DNA of 64,000 nucleotides from Malus domestica (taxonomy: Eukaryota; Streptophyta; Magnoliopsida; Rosales; Rosaceae): the NCBI RefSeq assembly GCF_042453785.1, contig NC_091670.1:37707501-37771500 (forward strand), read 5' to 3'. The notes below the pieces were generated by a model that saw only the letters and a list, made by a program, of their open reading frames with translations, did not search any database and was not told the origin of the DNA. A program made the translations under genes and the position numbers. Shown in pieces: positions 41,722 to 53,651 of the stretch (position 1 is the first letter of the stretch; each line of letters starts with the position of its first letter).

Positions 41722-41890
41722 GTGTCTGGTTTGAGGAGCCCCCTAATATCCTTTTAGATGTTCTGTTAGCGGATAATAGGTTGTAAGTGTGCTGGTGCGT
41801 TTTTCTCACGGCTTTTTGTATTGTTTATGTTTTGCCCTTCTGTGATCAATATATGCTGCAGCTTTCCAAAAAAAAAAAAGAGGAAAAAAA
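41722..41890 (+). mobile_element. 5'-truncated LINE copy, 15-bp TSD
   Basis: A 169-bp insert ends ctgcagctttcc plus A-rich sequence and is flanked by exact 15-bp direct repeats aatgctctttgaact (41707-41721 and 41891-41905). The poly-A tail and long, variable target duplication are what target-primed reverse transcription leaves. The tail is interrupted (gagg). Confidence 0.85.
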
Positions 41891-41905
41891 AATGCTCTTT
41901 GAACT

Positions 41906-43610
41906 ACTTGAAGCAATGTGCAAAATCTATTGCATGTTTAAGCTTAATTAGGTGTTTATCTTGAATAACGGTATATATAAACCATATAAATGTGGGAAAG
42001 GAAAAAAGAGCAAAGGTTACATATATATCACCGCCTACTTTATGTGAAGGAAGAAAGATGCAAAATTACAAACACATTTGAACTTTTACATAGTCAACAA
42101 AATTAAACTTTTGTGGCTGGCAAACATCATAAGCCAATTGAAATTATGAGAGAGAGACCAATTCAATCCAATTAACTTTGTGAGATTTGGTCAAACTTGG
42201 AAAATTCAAGGGCAACATAGTTACTATGCTTGAGAGTGACATTGGATCCCTTTGTTAATTTCAAGGTTTTTTTTTTTTTTTTTTTTTTTTGCAAGTTGAT
42301 GTGTTGTCTAAAGGAGCAATATTACATTATGACTCTAGACATTTCATGCATAATGCATGCAACTAAATAATTAACTTAATTAGTAACTACTACTACAACA
42401 ATAACAAAGTTTTATTTTACTAAGTCGGGTTGGTAGTATGAATTGAAAGTACTTCATGTCTTTTCTTAAAGTATCTTTTCAAGTCTTCTTCTATCTCTTT
42501 TCCTCTAAACATCTGTCTCATAATTTAATTAGTAATACCAAATAAAATTAGATTAAACTGAATTTTCGTTCATATTCTGCACCATTAATTTAGCACCCAA
42601 ACCCTTAAATCGAGCTATCCATTACTCATGTTATGAAATGTGTTAGCTAGTCCCTACTTAAAAAAAGAAGATGACGAATAGTCTCTACTTAAAAAAAGAA
42701 GATAACGAATAAACACACATGACGTGCACAAGGACTACTGGTGCGTCATGACTATATCATCATGTTTATAACGAAAAACTATGAAGGTAATTTGGAAGAT
42801 TAATGTCGAATAAGAAGGGTAATTATCTTGTGTATTTTGACTAGATAAATTAATCAAAAGGTACTATAGATACATGAATTACGGAGAGAGAGTACATAGT
42901 TTAAGCTAGTTAAATAAAATAAAAGTGTAAATCAATCCGATCGATGGGTTGGGGCGGTTGCTTAAGAGGGATGACTTTTAATGGAAAAAAGAGACTAAAA
43001 GAAGAAAAGCATGAGATTGTTGACCTATTTTTAATTAGTTGCGTCCACAATAAGTGACATAAATTAGGGACTTTGGCATTGGTAATGGAAGTCCCTATCG
43101 ATGTAGTAGAGGGCAGGTTTTTTGTTAGGTGTGCACACTGAAAAAAAAAGAATCTTTAGGATGTGGACACATTTGGGTTAATTTGCACCGAAACCTCTAA
43201 TTAAAGGCACCAAGCAGCATCGATCCAACCTATGCTTTAGTTGTCATCTGCCTAATCACTTCTCATTAGTGGTAAACTATCTTATCCCTACATACACAAT
43301 AGAACTTTTTGAGTGACATTTATCTATCACGTTGTCTGCTATATATGGAGGTGTGGTTTGTGCAAGTTACTCATATTAATCACGTATTAATAAGGTAATA
43401 TTCTCTCATTTGTGAATAATCTAGTTCAGAATGAGCAAAAGCTATTGCCCCTATACTCATTATGTTTTCTATTTTGAATCGTACTTATCAACTATATTGT
43501 GCACAATGGATTTGTGCACTAGATAAAATTACTAACTTATATTAATAAAATAACGGTATCTCATATGTGAACAAACTACACAAGTACGATTAAGAGATAT
43601 TGTCCATACT
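41906..43610. other. gene-free AT-rich spacer
   Basis: Nothing coding seen. A T run of about 25 lies near 42267-42291. Two near-identical gtctctacttaaaaaaagaag-type pieces sit at 42648-42712. Confidence 0.55.
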
Positions 43611-44004
43611 CAAGGCTCTAAAAGACGCTAGGCGCTAGTCGAGAGGTGGGTTGGGGCCTAGCGGCTAGGTCCACGGACTAAGAGGATTTAAGTAATACTT
43701 TAAAAAATACATAATTGTATCGAAATACATAAATTTATAAAGTATTAAAGAATATTGAAAACATGGGGAAAAACATATAATGATTGTTCATCCAAGTATT
43801 CAACAAGTTTCTTTCATTTTGTTGACAAAAAAATTGCAAAATCAAAGTTATCGATTTTCTGTCTAAGTGAGAGTCGCGACCTAGGCATGTTAGACAGGTG
43901 TCTAGGTGCACTTTCTTAATTTTCAAATGCCTAAAGACTAATCGAGGTAATGACCAGCCGCCTAGTGCGTAGATGAGGCCTAGACGAGGATTTTTAGAAC
44001 AGTG
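43611..44004. mobile_element. 394-bp hAT-like MITE
   Basis: The left end CAAGGCTCTAAAAGACGC and right end (reverse complement) CACTGTTCTAAAAATCC match the termini of the 2185-4155 element. Subterminal CGCTAGGCGCTAG and GGCCTAGACG motifs are shared. Flanks tccatact and cccttact match at 6 of 8 positions, consistent with an old 8-bp target duplication. Confidence 0.72.
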
Positions 44005-44474
44005 CCCTTACTCCCATGTTTGCTACCCTTGAAGTTGTCCAACATTTTATTGATTTTTTTACTTTTGCATGGCTTCTTAGCCAAGGTACGTGACAGCTAA
44101 AAGCCTAAAACATATACAGGTAAGGTTAGATGCAGCTTGGTGCCTTCGGGTTTAGGGTTTACGGTTCTTCTTTTTCTCTTTTTAATGTCTTATCAAATAA
44201 TGTGATATATCATGTTGTCTTGTTGCTAATTTAAACCACAAATTGCACTAATATATAGTATCTTCATCAACTGTTACTTAAGACTGAGTCACTGACGAAA
44301 GTTTCGATATTAATATATATCAAAGTTTGATTATTAGTGAAAAGAAAATGTTAGGGTTGTTGTATCAGCCGTGGTTAATTACACCAAGGTAGTAGTAGGG
44401 ACAACACCCTTCAGTTGGAAGACCAGCTGAATGAATATTTATACACACACAGACACACACACTCATATATACAT

Positions 44475-44507
<33 letters not shown>

Positions 44508-44909
44508 TTAGTATGAGTAATCTATATACGTGGAATCAGAAGTAGATAACACAGCCATACATTAATCAAGGGATCAGAATTCCAGTTCATCAAGATAGCT
44601 GTGTGTGCCTAACTTTTCTGCTCAATAATTGATATAGTTAAGAGGGCCTATAAACGGACAACAATGCATATGTACTTATTGCTTTGCGTATGGTCGTAAA
44701 ATTATAAGGGGGAACTCCAAGACATGAATCAGCATGCATGCTAACTTGTAGGAATGAAAGTTAACAAGTTTAAGTTATCTGCACCTATATGTAGATTAAT
44801 ATATATCACAAGTTTCACTGTTATCCAAATTATATGTACACCAAGCAATCCCACATTTGTATATATCATACACATAATACATTAGACCTTTTTTTGGTTA
44901 ATATGCACC
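44005..44909. other. spacer with CA/CATA/TA microsatellites
   Basis: No gene. Compound simple repeats (acac, then acat, then atat) lie at 44442-44510. Otherwise unique AT-rich sequence. Confidence 0.6.
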
Positions 44910-45956
44910 CAGGGCCGATCCTGAGATTTGGAGGCCCTGTGCGAGACTCAAACGGAAATCCTTACAAGGTCTAAATTTTGGTTGCTATATTTTTTTTATA
45001 TTTTATATTTTGTGTGTGTATAAATTGATATAAACGCAAAAGAAAGTAAATAAAAAAGAAGTATGTTTTGGTGGCTATATATCTGCATTTATGTTTATGA
45101 GTTCGAAACCCCTTACTTTTTAAATACAAAAAACATGGTGTGGTGGCTATATACATAACATATCACCGTACATATATCATAATCAGAACAACTCATGCTC
45201 TTTATTATGAACTAGTTAAACAAATCACTGGTTATGATATTGTAGCATCTTATAATGAACTCTTAGTTCTTTTATTGCATTTTTTCTCACTCCCTAAAGT
45301 GAGGATGATTCTAACCCCCACTCGGTTGATTGTCGTTAGATTAGTTAAAATTCGAGATTCGTGTCTTAAATCAATTAAACCAAATTAATTTAACAGTAAT
45401 CAATAGGGGATGAGCATCACCTGCTCACCTTCCACTTTAGTGTTGTGAACAAAGTTGTATTTTATATATATATATATATATATAGATGACTAAATGGTTT
45501 TTAAATAGAATGAAAATTAGATGATCTTTAAAAGTTGACCAAAGAATAAACGAATGACATGTATTTGATTAAATGATATCATATATGGAAATGGGGGTTT
45601 TAAAGATTATATCTTCAAACTTTTAAGGATTTTAATTAATTATGATATTCCTAATAATAAATTTATCATCAAAAGTTATCTTTTATAATGATAGAAATTA
45701 AACTATGAATATTAAATAGAAAAGAAAAAAATAATGTAGTTCAAAAAAGGCCCAAAAAGGGTTCTACTGGGACTCGAACCCTTACAAAAAGGTATGTAGG
45801 TACCAGCGCTTGCCAATTCCCCTAGGGCAACATTGTGAATTACTTTCACACTCTTTTTATATGTAGTATATTATAAAGGTCATTAAAATTCAAGGCCTCC
45901 CTAAAAATCGGGGGCCCTGTGTGGTCGCACGCCTGTCACCCCCTCAGGGCCGGCCC
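44910..45956. mobile_element. 1.05-kb hAT-like element with CAGGGCCG ends, TSD tatgcacc
   Basis: Left end CAGGGCCGATCCTGAG; right end is the inverse of GGGCCGGCCCTGAGG. Exact 8-bp direct repeats tatgcacc flank it (44902-44909 and 45957-45964). Subterminal inverted motifs (gaggccctgtg and its complement) support the pairing. No transposase frame is visible. It contains a tRNA-like piece near 45755-45832 and a TA microsatellite at about 45463-45484. Confidence 0.78.
45755..45832 (-). other. tRNA-like sequence (degraded)
   Basis: On the minus strand, a B-box-like GGTTCGAGTCCC and an A-box-like TTGGCAAGCGCTGG lie about 45 bp apart, with GTTGCCC near the start and AGTAGAACCC near the end. The acceptor arms do not pair convincingly and it sits inside a transposon, so it is not called a functional tRNA gene. 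Confidence 0.3.
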
Positions 45957-45964
45957 TATGCACC

Positions 45965-48629
45965 ATATACGTACATGCATGCACCTTTAGCTAGAAATGA
46001 GATTCTTCTGTTTTACGAAATGTGAGACAGCTGGTCGATTGATAATGCCCCACTTGTCGATCAATTGTCTTAGATTCCACACTTTCATAAAAAAAATGTG
46101 ATCTCCCTAATTTGTTTTTTCTTTTTTTAAGATTGGAACTACATAAAAATCCAATCGACATGTACTTGCACGTTAAAGAAATAGTATTGAGTTAGTAATG
46201 TATTAAAATTAGCCGTCTCGAAGTACTGAAATACAAGCAAACAATAGGTTACTTTTAACTAGCTAGTTTACATGTAGCAAAGTTACAAAAGCCAATTTGC
46301 AGTAGTAATGAACCGCTTCTCTTCCAGATATAGCCTCGTTCAACAAGGTTTACTTGGCACAACATTTTTTCTTCTCTCTCCATTAGTTCTCTCTTCCTTT
46401 TCCGGTCAGCTTCAATACAAATTGTATTTAATTATACATGATATGACCGAAGAAATGCTGACAATTTAATTCAACAGAAACCTTTTATCCATCTAAGGCT
46501 AATGTTTTTAAATCCTGACAATTGACTTGAAAGCCAAAGTCAACGTTGGAAATGACTATTCACCATCCACTCCACTCGAAGTATTTCCATACATATATGC
46601 GTGTGTATGTGTGAGAATATTTGGGATGTGCCTGAAAACTATGATTTCTGATGCAAATTGCATTTAATAAGCAAAACACAAGATGGGTTTTGTCTCATTG
46701 AAATCCTAGTGTAAAAATACGCTACTCGATCTTCTGGAACAAATGTGAAAGGAGCCCCCACATTGAAAGATTCTTCAAGAGGTCAAAAAATCTACTTGAC
46801 TGGTTCTAAGTTCTAACAACTGCAACTTTCCTTTTTACTTTATTTATACAATTTGAAATTTCTAATTAGCATAATGCCATGCCCCCACCATTTTACTAAC
46901 AAGTAAAGAACAGAAAACGAAACACAAGACCTTCCTTTTACCAATTTGTTAATGTATTATTTCTTTGACACGGTCACTACTCATTAGCATAAGTTGCAAA
47001 TGGTTGATTAATTAAGTTGACTCAGCCTTGCCGTAATATGTTTTTATAAATAAATATATGCTTGCATTCTTTGTAGTTTTTCCTCCCAGTTAGGGTAATC
47101 TCTGTAGATTCAAATAGAGCATGGTCTTTGTTTCCCAGTAAGTAAAAAACAATACTAAAAACAGTCTACTTCAGCTATAGAATTCAAGTATTGTTATGAT
47201 GGTTAATTAGTTTCTAATATGAGAGAGAGAGAGAACGACTTGGATGAAGAATTTTCGGCGTAATTTTTGCATGCATCACACGATGTTTCTAATTCACTTA
47301 TGTTATAATACATACGTGTAGCTATTTAAGGAAGTAAGTTAGGATTGTCCATAGATTAGAGAAACTCTTAGTGTATGCAATGATTTGAGTATGACATAAG
47401 GTTTCTCCTGACATTATTCATGATGTTCTCATCTGAGAACTTAGTTATCTATATATATGACTTCCCCTTGAAAAAATATTGAACATACATTATTCCAACG
47501 TTTTGAGTATGAATTAAAGATCCTTCTAACATCAATATATTTAAGTATGGTTAGGATCCTCGTGACATTGTTCAGGACGTTCTCATCCAAGACTCAGTGT
47601 AATTGTGATCTCAATCCTTGTTGTATCTAAAAAATCTTGTTTATAAAAATATTGAACACATGAAGTAACAACATACGACCGTCTAGCAATCACACTATAA
47701 ACTACTTGTAATCTTGCATAGTTTCGAATTCGTGAACGTTTCTATAAGACTCTCGAACACTTCAAAGAAAAGGACCTGTTTCATTATTCTAAAAGGCAAC
47801 TTTTTGAAGGGAGAAAGAATAAAGCAATATATCCAGTCCTTGGTCTCCTTTCAATTCAATCACCCGAATAAGCCGCAAGGGATTATGAGTGCATATTGCT
47901 TTGCTGATCAAGCTTTTGAAACCGACAGAATCAAAGTTCACAGCAAAATATATACTTGTAGCAGTAGCAGATTTACTCGTTCAATTTCACTTTTTATCTG
48001 TATGTGAGAGAATAATTGGTAAACCATGAGTCGGAAATGCACAACTTTTGGGTTTATTACGTATTGGAAATGCACAACTTTTGGAAGCAAAACTTTCAAA
48101 AAGTATGCAGTCAAATACACTATACATATTGGCCCTTTTTGAACCATCTTTTTCCACATATTCAACTTCACTTTTGTTTCCAAAAAATTTAGGGCTAACT
48201 TTTGTCCTGCGTTGGTGCGTGCCGGAAAATTTATGTCGTTGGGCGGCAGAATAAAGGCTATTTTGGGATACAAATGCCAGAATTTCAATAAATTAATGAC
48301 GGTGATTTTCACATTCTCGTCTTTTCATTTTGCACTCATTTTATTGTTTATGTTTCTTGATTTTCCTTTGATTCATTTAATTCAAAGATAAAGAAAAGGG
48401 AAGTGTGGGGACAGAAACGAGAATGCAAAAATCACTTCCCTGAGCGAGTTTGGAATTGTTGTGTTTTGTAAAGAATAATCAGTTGTAAAATAAAGCAGTT
48501 GAGTGTTTAGTAAATTGTATATTTTAAAAGCACTGAGTATGAAAACAGTGTAAAAGTATAGTAAATTTTAACATTAAAGTGATATAATTGCATATAATGA
48601 AAAATGGACATATGCACATGGTAGCATTA
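45965..48629. other. gene-free spacer
   Basis: No gene supported. A short local duplication occurs at 48026-48080 (ggaaatgcacaacttttgg twice). A (GA)n run of about six units is near 47221. The rest is AT-rich unique sequence. Confidence 0.55.
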
Positions 48630-49240
48630 ACAACGGTGGAGAGGCTAGTAGCGGTAATGGTAGGGGTGTGCTGGTTGGGGTGAAGAGGTAGGGGTGTGGT
48701 GGTTGGGGTGAAGAGGTAGTGGTGGCGATTGCATCATTGTTGGGGGTTGCAGTGACAACTGGTAGTGGTGATGGCAATAGTGAGGTAAGGCTGGTGGTTG
48801 CAGTCGTAGACGGTGTGCCAATGACAGTGGTGGTGAAGGCGATGACAGTGGTGGTGAAGTTGGTGACATTAGCATTGGCGATGGCAATGGTGTGGACGAT
48901 AGTGATTGTGATGGTGATGACAGTAGCAATTGTAAGGGTTGGTGGTGGTGCTCATAGTGAGGTGTGGCGGCCGGGATGTAAAGGGAGGTGTTGGCAATAG
49001 CAATGGTGATTGGGGTGGCAATGACGGCGGTTGTAGTTATGATGGTAGTAATAGTGGCGGTGGTGACGATTATGGCAACGGTGACAACAACAATGATGAT
49101 GGTAATGGCAGTTGTAGTGCTAGTGGTGGCAGTTGTAGTGCTAGTGGTGGCAGTTGTGGTGGTGGCGGTGGCGATGTGGCCGCAACGACATTGGTGGTGG
49201 TGGCAACAATGATGGTGGTAATAGCGTGGTGATATAAGGA
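48630..49240 (+). repeat. GGT/GGC-rich degenerate triplet repeat region
   Basis: About 600 bp of imperfect GGTGGN/GATGGN units with strong G-over-C skew and 3-bp periodicity. Near-exact subrepeats include gtggttggggtgaagaggta (twice near 48675-48718) and gtagtgctagtggtggca (twice near 49112-49148). All open frames in it give low-complexity Val/Ala/Met or Gly/Ser strings, so I treat it as a decayed minisatellite, not genes. Confidence 0.75.
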
Positions 49241-49984
49241 TAGTGTTTATAGTGGTAAGTGATAACAGTCACTTTGTTTTGTAGAAAGATAAATAATGTC
49301 ATTCTTAAAAATTAATGAGGATGTTACAGAAGTTCAAAATATTCGTTAAAGACTTAGCTCCACTTTATATAAAAACAGCTTTTAAAAATAACTTACATGT
49401 TGCTTTTAAAAGCTGACTATGTCTTTAAAAATATGCAGAATATTTTATTTTTACGAAACACTTTCTTATTGTATAATTTTAAAGTAAAGAAGTTTTGGTA
49501 ATATAAAAACGCAATACCAAATGGGGCCTCAATCAACCCAATTCATTGACGCCACAAGTCCTAACCTGCTGATGCAGAGAAAAACAACATTTCAACAAAA
49601 TCAATCTACAAAAGTGTTCATATTTGTGATTATAAAAAACTTGATCTCCATGCAACAAAGAAAGAAAGCGAAGTGAGCTCGTCACGTAATCAAGGTTCTT
49701 CTTCTTCTTCTTCATTCGTACTAATTTACAGTTACGAAGCAGCAAAAAGTAACATTTGGTTGATTTCTGAGCTTTCATCTTTTATATTCATTTCGGCAAG
49801 ATAAACGCTACTCGTCTATATTGACATTTGATTTGTTGACTGCTGTATACTTAATAGGAAATGCATCTGCGAGGCTTACCGCGCATCAACGTTTAAAGTA
49901 CGAAAGATTGACTTGATGCTCAGGATGCATGGGCAAGAGGAAGAGTACCATCGGATCTGGCAGCAAAGTTCAGTGACTTGGATA

Positions 49985-52867
49985 TCAATGTCGACTCAAG
50001 AGATCAGCAAGGCTTATCTTTCCGCAGTTTCCTGTGTCTAGCCTATCAAATTGGGTGCAGATCTGCATTACATCTTTCTCTGATACCTTTCCCATCTCCT
50101 TGAGTTTGTATATGACATATTCCGACTTACTGCACACACAAACACGATATAGTTAGCCAATATAAATTTGACTACTTGCAGTGTGAACTCAGAATTACCA
50201 AAGAAATAAGTCGACAACTCCAGAAAATGGAAAGAAGTCGAACCAAGTCACAAATAAATGGTCATACAAGCAAAGCTAATGGCGTTTCTGAATAAAAGTT
50301 CCGTAGTGTAATAATAATATGCTAACACTATTGATTACTACGATCCAATACAACGAACGAAAATCTAAATCACATTATTGCGTAGCACTGAGACAGCTTA
50401 TACAAGTAACTCAACCTCAATTAGGGCAGATTGCCGTGGTCACATATTCAACTAGTCATTTTATTCTTCTGCAAAGTTGGTGAAACCTAAGCACTTAGTC
50501 AAAAACTTCTGTGCTCATAATCTCCACGTCGCCAAGAATTTGGGTACCAAATTACCAGCAGTTGCAACTCATATACAGTTTGACCTAAGACGACGTTCAG
50601 AAAATAATATCCCTTACAGAGCTCAACACAATTGAAACGCTAAGTTGTTAAGACCAGTAGAGGAGGACTGAGCAAACATGATAAGGAGAATGGGGAAGGG
50701 GGATTTGTGCACAGCTTCATTTCATATTATCTGCCAATGATCTCTCGTATAATTCTTTTCAGCTCTCATGCAGTTAGACAGCCCTTCGAAATGAGCAGAA
50801 ATTGAGATTAAATCTTAACCGTTCAATTAAACCCAACTCTCTCTCTCTCTCTCCTCTCCTGCCACACCACACCACACCACAGTCAACTCTCTCTCTCCCT
50901 CTCCTTCTTAGTTTCTTCACAAAATTGAGGTGAGAAATTTCACCTCCAACGGCTGCAGAAGATCACAGTGAACAGCTGCAGAAGATCTTCCATCTCCGAC
51001 AGCCATTCCAAGTGTAGAAGGTAAGATATTTCACCCCAACTCAGAATCAATTTGTGTTTTTTATTTGGAATGATTAAATTAGGGATTTTGAAATGGAATT
51101 AGGGTTTTCGAATTGGGGATGAATTCAGAATTTCAGGGTTTAACAATTTGATGGCTGCTATTGTTTCTTGTTTACAGAGGCTGTTGCTAAAATTTGAATC
51201 ATCCCGCAGTTTGAAGCAATTTGAATCCTCCTGCAATTTCTCCTCCTTTGCTGATGGGTCTTTCCTGAACCGATCGGAATACCAAAATTATTTCAAGTTT
51301 ACAGAATTTTGGGAAACCGAAAATTACAGTTCAGATTCTGTATGGACTTTCAATTCCCGAACTCATTCAGTCCGGTTTTTGGTTTTGGGTTTTCGATTCG
51401 GTTACCAAACCTAAACCAGCCCTAATTGTGGCAGTCAAATGGAAGCTCTTGGGCTTCAGAAAACTTAGTAAGTGGTCTACCAAAATCTAGTTACTCAAAT
51501 AGGTATTTTATGCATATCTAGTCACCACTAACGGCTGTAGATTACTAAGCTCGAAACATGCCAAAGTTATTTGATTAAGCAAAGAAGGCTAATTCAATAC
51601 CAGTTCTGGCCTGTACATCCAATTATATACCACTGATGACCAAATTCATATCTAACAAGACAACAATCTCAAACAACAAAACAGATTAAAATGTCAAAAG
51701 ATGTGATAATAATACATACCTCACAAAGCCGTTATTGTCAATGTCAGCAGCAAGAAACTCGGAAACTGTCATATCCTGACCAAGAACCCACTTCGCCATC
51801 TTCCTATGCCGTTTATCCACCCTAGCCTCAGCCAAGTACAAAAATGCTCGAGCAACAGCAAGCGTCGACACAAGCAACCAAACTGAAGCAAAGATGCGGC
51901 CTGGTAAAGACTGAAAAGCCCGATCGCCATACCCAACTGTGGTAACTGACATAACCGAAAGATAAAATGAATCCAACCATCCAAGCTTTTCCACAAAATG
52001 CATAACACCCACACCGATCCCAATACAAAGAACGACAACTCCCAATGCCAATCCCACCTTCATCCTAATCCTCATCCTCCCCTTCTTAACATCAAATATG
52101 TAAGACTCCTTTTTCTCACCCACACCCTTAAGGCTCCTCAAAAAATAATTCTCTTGCAAATCAAGCACGTAACTAACCATCCCACTAAGCAAAATGTCTA
52201 CAAATCCGAACCCCAACAACACAAACGCTATCGAAAACAACTTGGTTGCAGTAGTAGTAGGCGTAATATCTCCATACCCAATTGTGCACATTGTCACAAT
52301 ACAGAAGTACAATGCATCAACCACAGGGTGCGTCTCCAGAGCCGCAAAATGATCACGGTTAAACCAATATATAATCACACCCAATGCAAGATATATAACA
52401 AGAAGTACAACAGCTTGTCTTACAATCGACTGCGAACCGAACTGGGGTCTGGGAACAGAGCGCCGGTTGGCCACCTCGTTGATCACAGCCATGGCAGGAG
52501 CTGTTTTCGAGCGGTGGAGGTTGGTTTTGGTCCATGAGTAATTGGGGTCGATGAGCCATGATTGCGGGGTTGGTGGCTGTTGGGATTGTGGGTCCTGTGG
52601 GCTTGTGGCTAAGGAGTCCAATAGAGAAGAAGACGAAGGGGGTCTTGAAGTTCTTGGAGAATGGATAGGCAGAGTCAATGCATCGACGAGAGGAGAAGAA
52701 TCTCGAGGCGAAGCAGTTGCAGGGCCAAAGATTATACGGTCTTTGAACTCCGAAGGCGTTAAAGAGACAGTGAATTCATCATCTTCTGGAAGTGGCCAGA
52801 GATTCGATAAAGATGGCAGCTTTCTTCTCGGACTGCCTACGTATGGCAGCAACGGCTCTTTCTCCAT
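49985..52867 (-). CDS. TPK: two-pore K+ channel (TPK), 2 exons
   Basis: Tandem-pore potassium channel, most members being tonoplast channels regulated by Ca2+ and 14-3-3. Exons 51720-52867 and 49985-50129 give 430 aa. The N-terminus (MEKEPLLPYVGSPRRK) is followed by a Ser/Pro-rich cytosolic region with RSKTAP, a fit to the 14-3-3 site R-S-x-S/T-x-P. Four membrane helices flank two pore loops: TMCTIGYGDITP and SVTTVGYGDRAF. The C-terminus has an EF-hand loop beginning DIDNNGFV that is split by the intron, and a second, degenerate one. TPK3/TPK5 are the most likely relatives. Start ATG 52867 is chosen over the upstream open frame, which has no ATG. The 1.59-kb intron holds foreign-looking sequence. 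Confidence 0.94.
50815..51420 (+). other. foreign-looking insert in the TPK intron
   Basis: Opposite to TPK, this stretch resembles a gene leader: CT-rich runs (50838-50905), a possible GT-AG intron (51020-51178) and an open frame 51148-51414 with no family I recognise. It could be a captured gene end or a repeat. Confidence 0.35.
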
Positions 52868-53002
52868 CTGGGTCCGCCGGAAAACCGCTTCTGGTGTCGC
52901 CGGGAACCGGGATTTTTTGTTTGGTTGAAGAAATGGGATTGTGGGGAGGTTTGCAGGGAACTTGGGGTCAATTTTCAATTTTTGCAACTCTGGGCAGCCT
53001 AA

Positions 53003-53126
53003 ATGGAAGCAGAGGCTCTTCCTCTATCTGGGTCGTCCGGAAAACCGCTCTTGGTGCCTCCGGGAAGCCGGAAAACCGGCGATTTTTTTGGTGGTTTGGA
53101 AAAATGGGATTGTGGGGAGGTTGAAG
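53003..53126 (-). repeat. tandem duplicate of the TPK start region
   Basis: A diverged copy of 52840-52963, which covers the first codons of TPK and its leader. Shared blocks include atctgggtc, ccggaaaaccgct and aatgggattgtggggaggtt. In this upstream copy the TPK start ATG reads ATA, and the following codons still give an EEPLLP-like peptide. Confidence 0.8.
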
Positions 53127-53222
53127 AAGGATATAAAAACAGGGAATGACCCAAAATTCACAACTTTCAACTGTTCAATGCAGAAAAAGATACATGGTGA
53201 AAATTTTCGAAAAGGGGAATGC

Positions 53223-53236
53223 GAGAGAGAGAGAGA

Positions 53237-53276
<40 letters not shown>
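53223..53276. repeat. (GA)n microsatellite upstream of TPK
   Basis: Interrupted GA tract about 370 bp upstream of the TPK start; (CT)n on its sense strand. Confidence 0.93.
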
Positions 53277-53280
<4 letters not shown>

Positions 53281-53495
53281 CGGTTGGGGGGGGGGAAGGG
53301 AGTTTGATTCGGTCGGTTTGTTGGGAGCTTGGGATGCCAGGCGAAAAGGCGCGAGGAAATAAAAGAGGGGAGAGAATCAACGTTGCAGATTACAGCGAGC
53401 GGGAGGCAGAGTTGGACATGTGTTGCGAAGTCAGACTCGGGCGGGCTTGGTTGAAAATGACTCACCCACGCACAGATATTTGGGATTTAATTTAT

Positions 53496-53644
53496 CGGGT
53501 ATGATATCCACCCATCTGTTTTTTATTTCTCACATATTTTTTTAATTTTCAGTTGTTAAATCGAGTGAATTGAAGAAGATTAGAGGTAGAAATTAATAAA
53601 AAGGTGTATAAGAAGTAAAAAGTGATGTATGGATAACACACCCC
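53496..53644. mobile_element. 149-bp MITE, family of 63796-63921
   Basis: The left end gggtatgatatcc and right end ggataacacacccc are inverse. Flanking aatttat occurs on both sides (53489-53495 and 53645-53651). The interior shares gaattgaagaagat with the copy at 63796. Confidence 0.65.
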
Positions 53645-53651
53645 AATTTAT

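Noticed and set aside
48719-49232. Overlapping open frames in three frames giving Val/Ala- or Gly/Ser-rich peptides
   Set aside because: Product of the GGT-rich triplet repeat; every frame is open and none has a real protein signature.
53024-53504. Long frames through the GA/CT tract upstream of TPK
   Set aside because: Low-complexity Ser/Leu or Arg/Glu runs from the microsatellite; not a protein.
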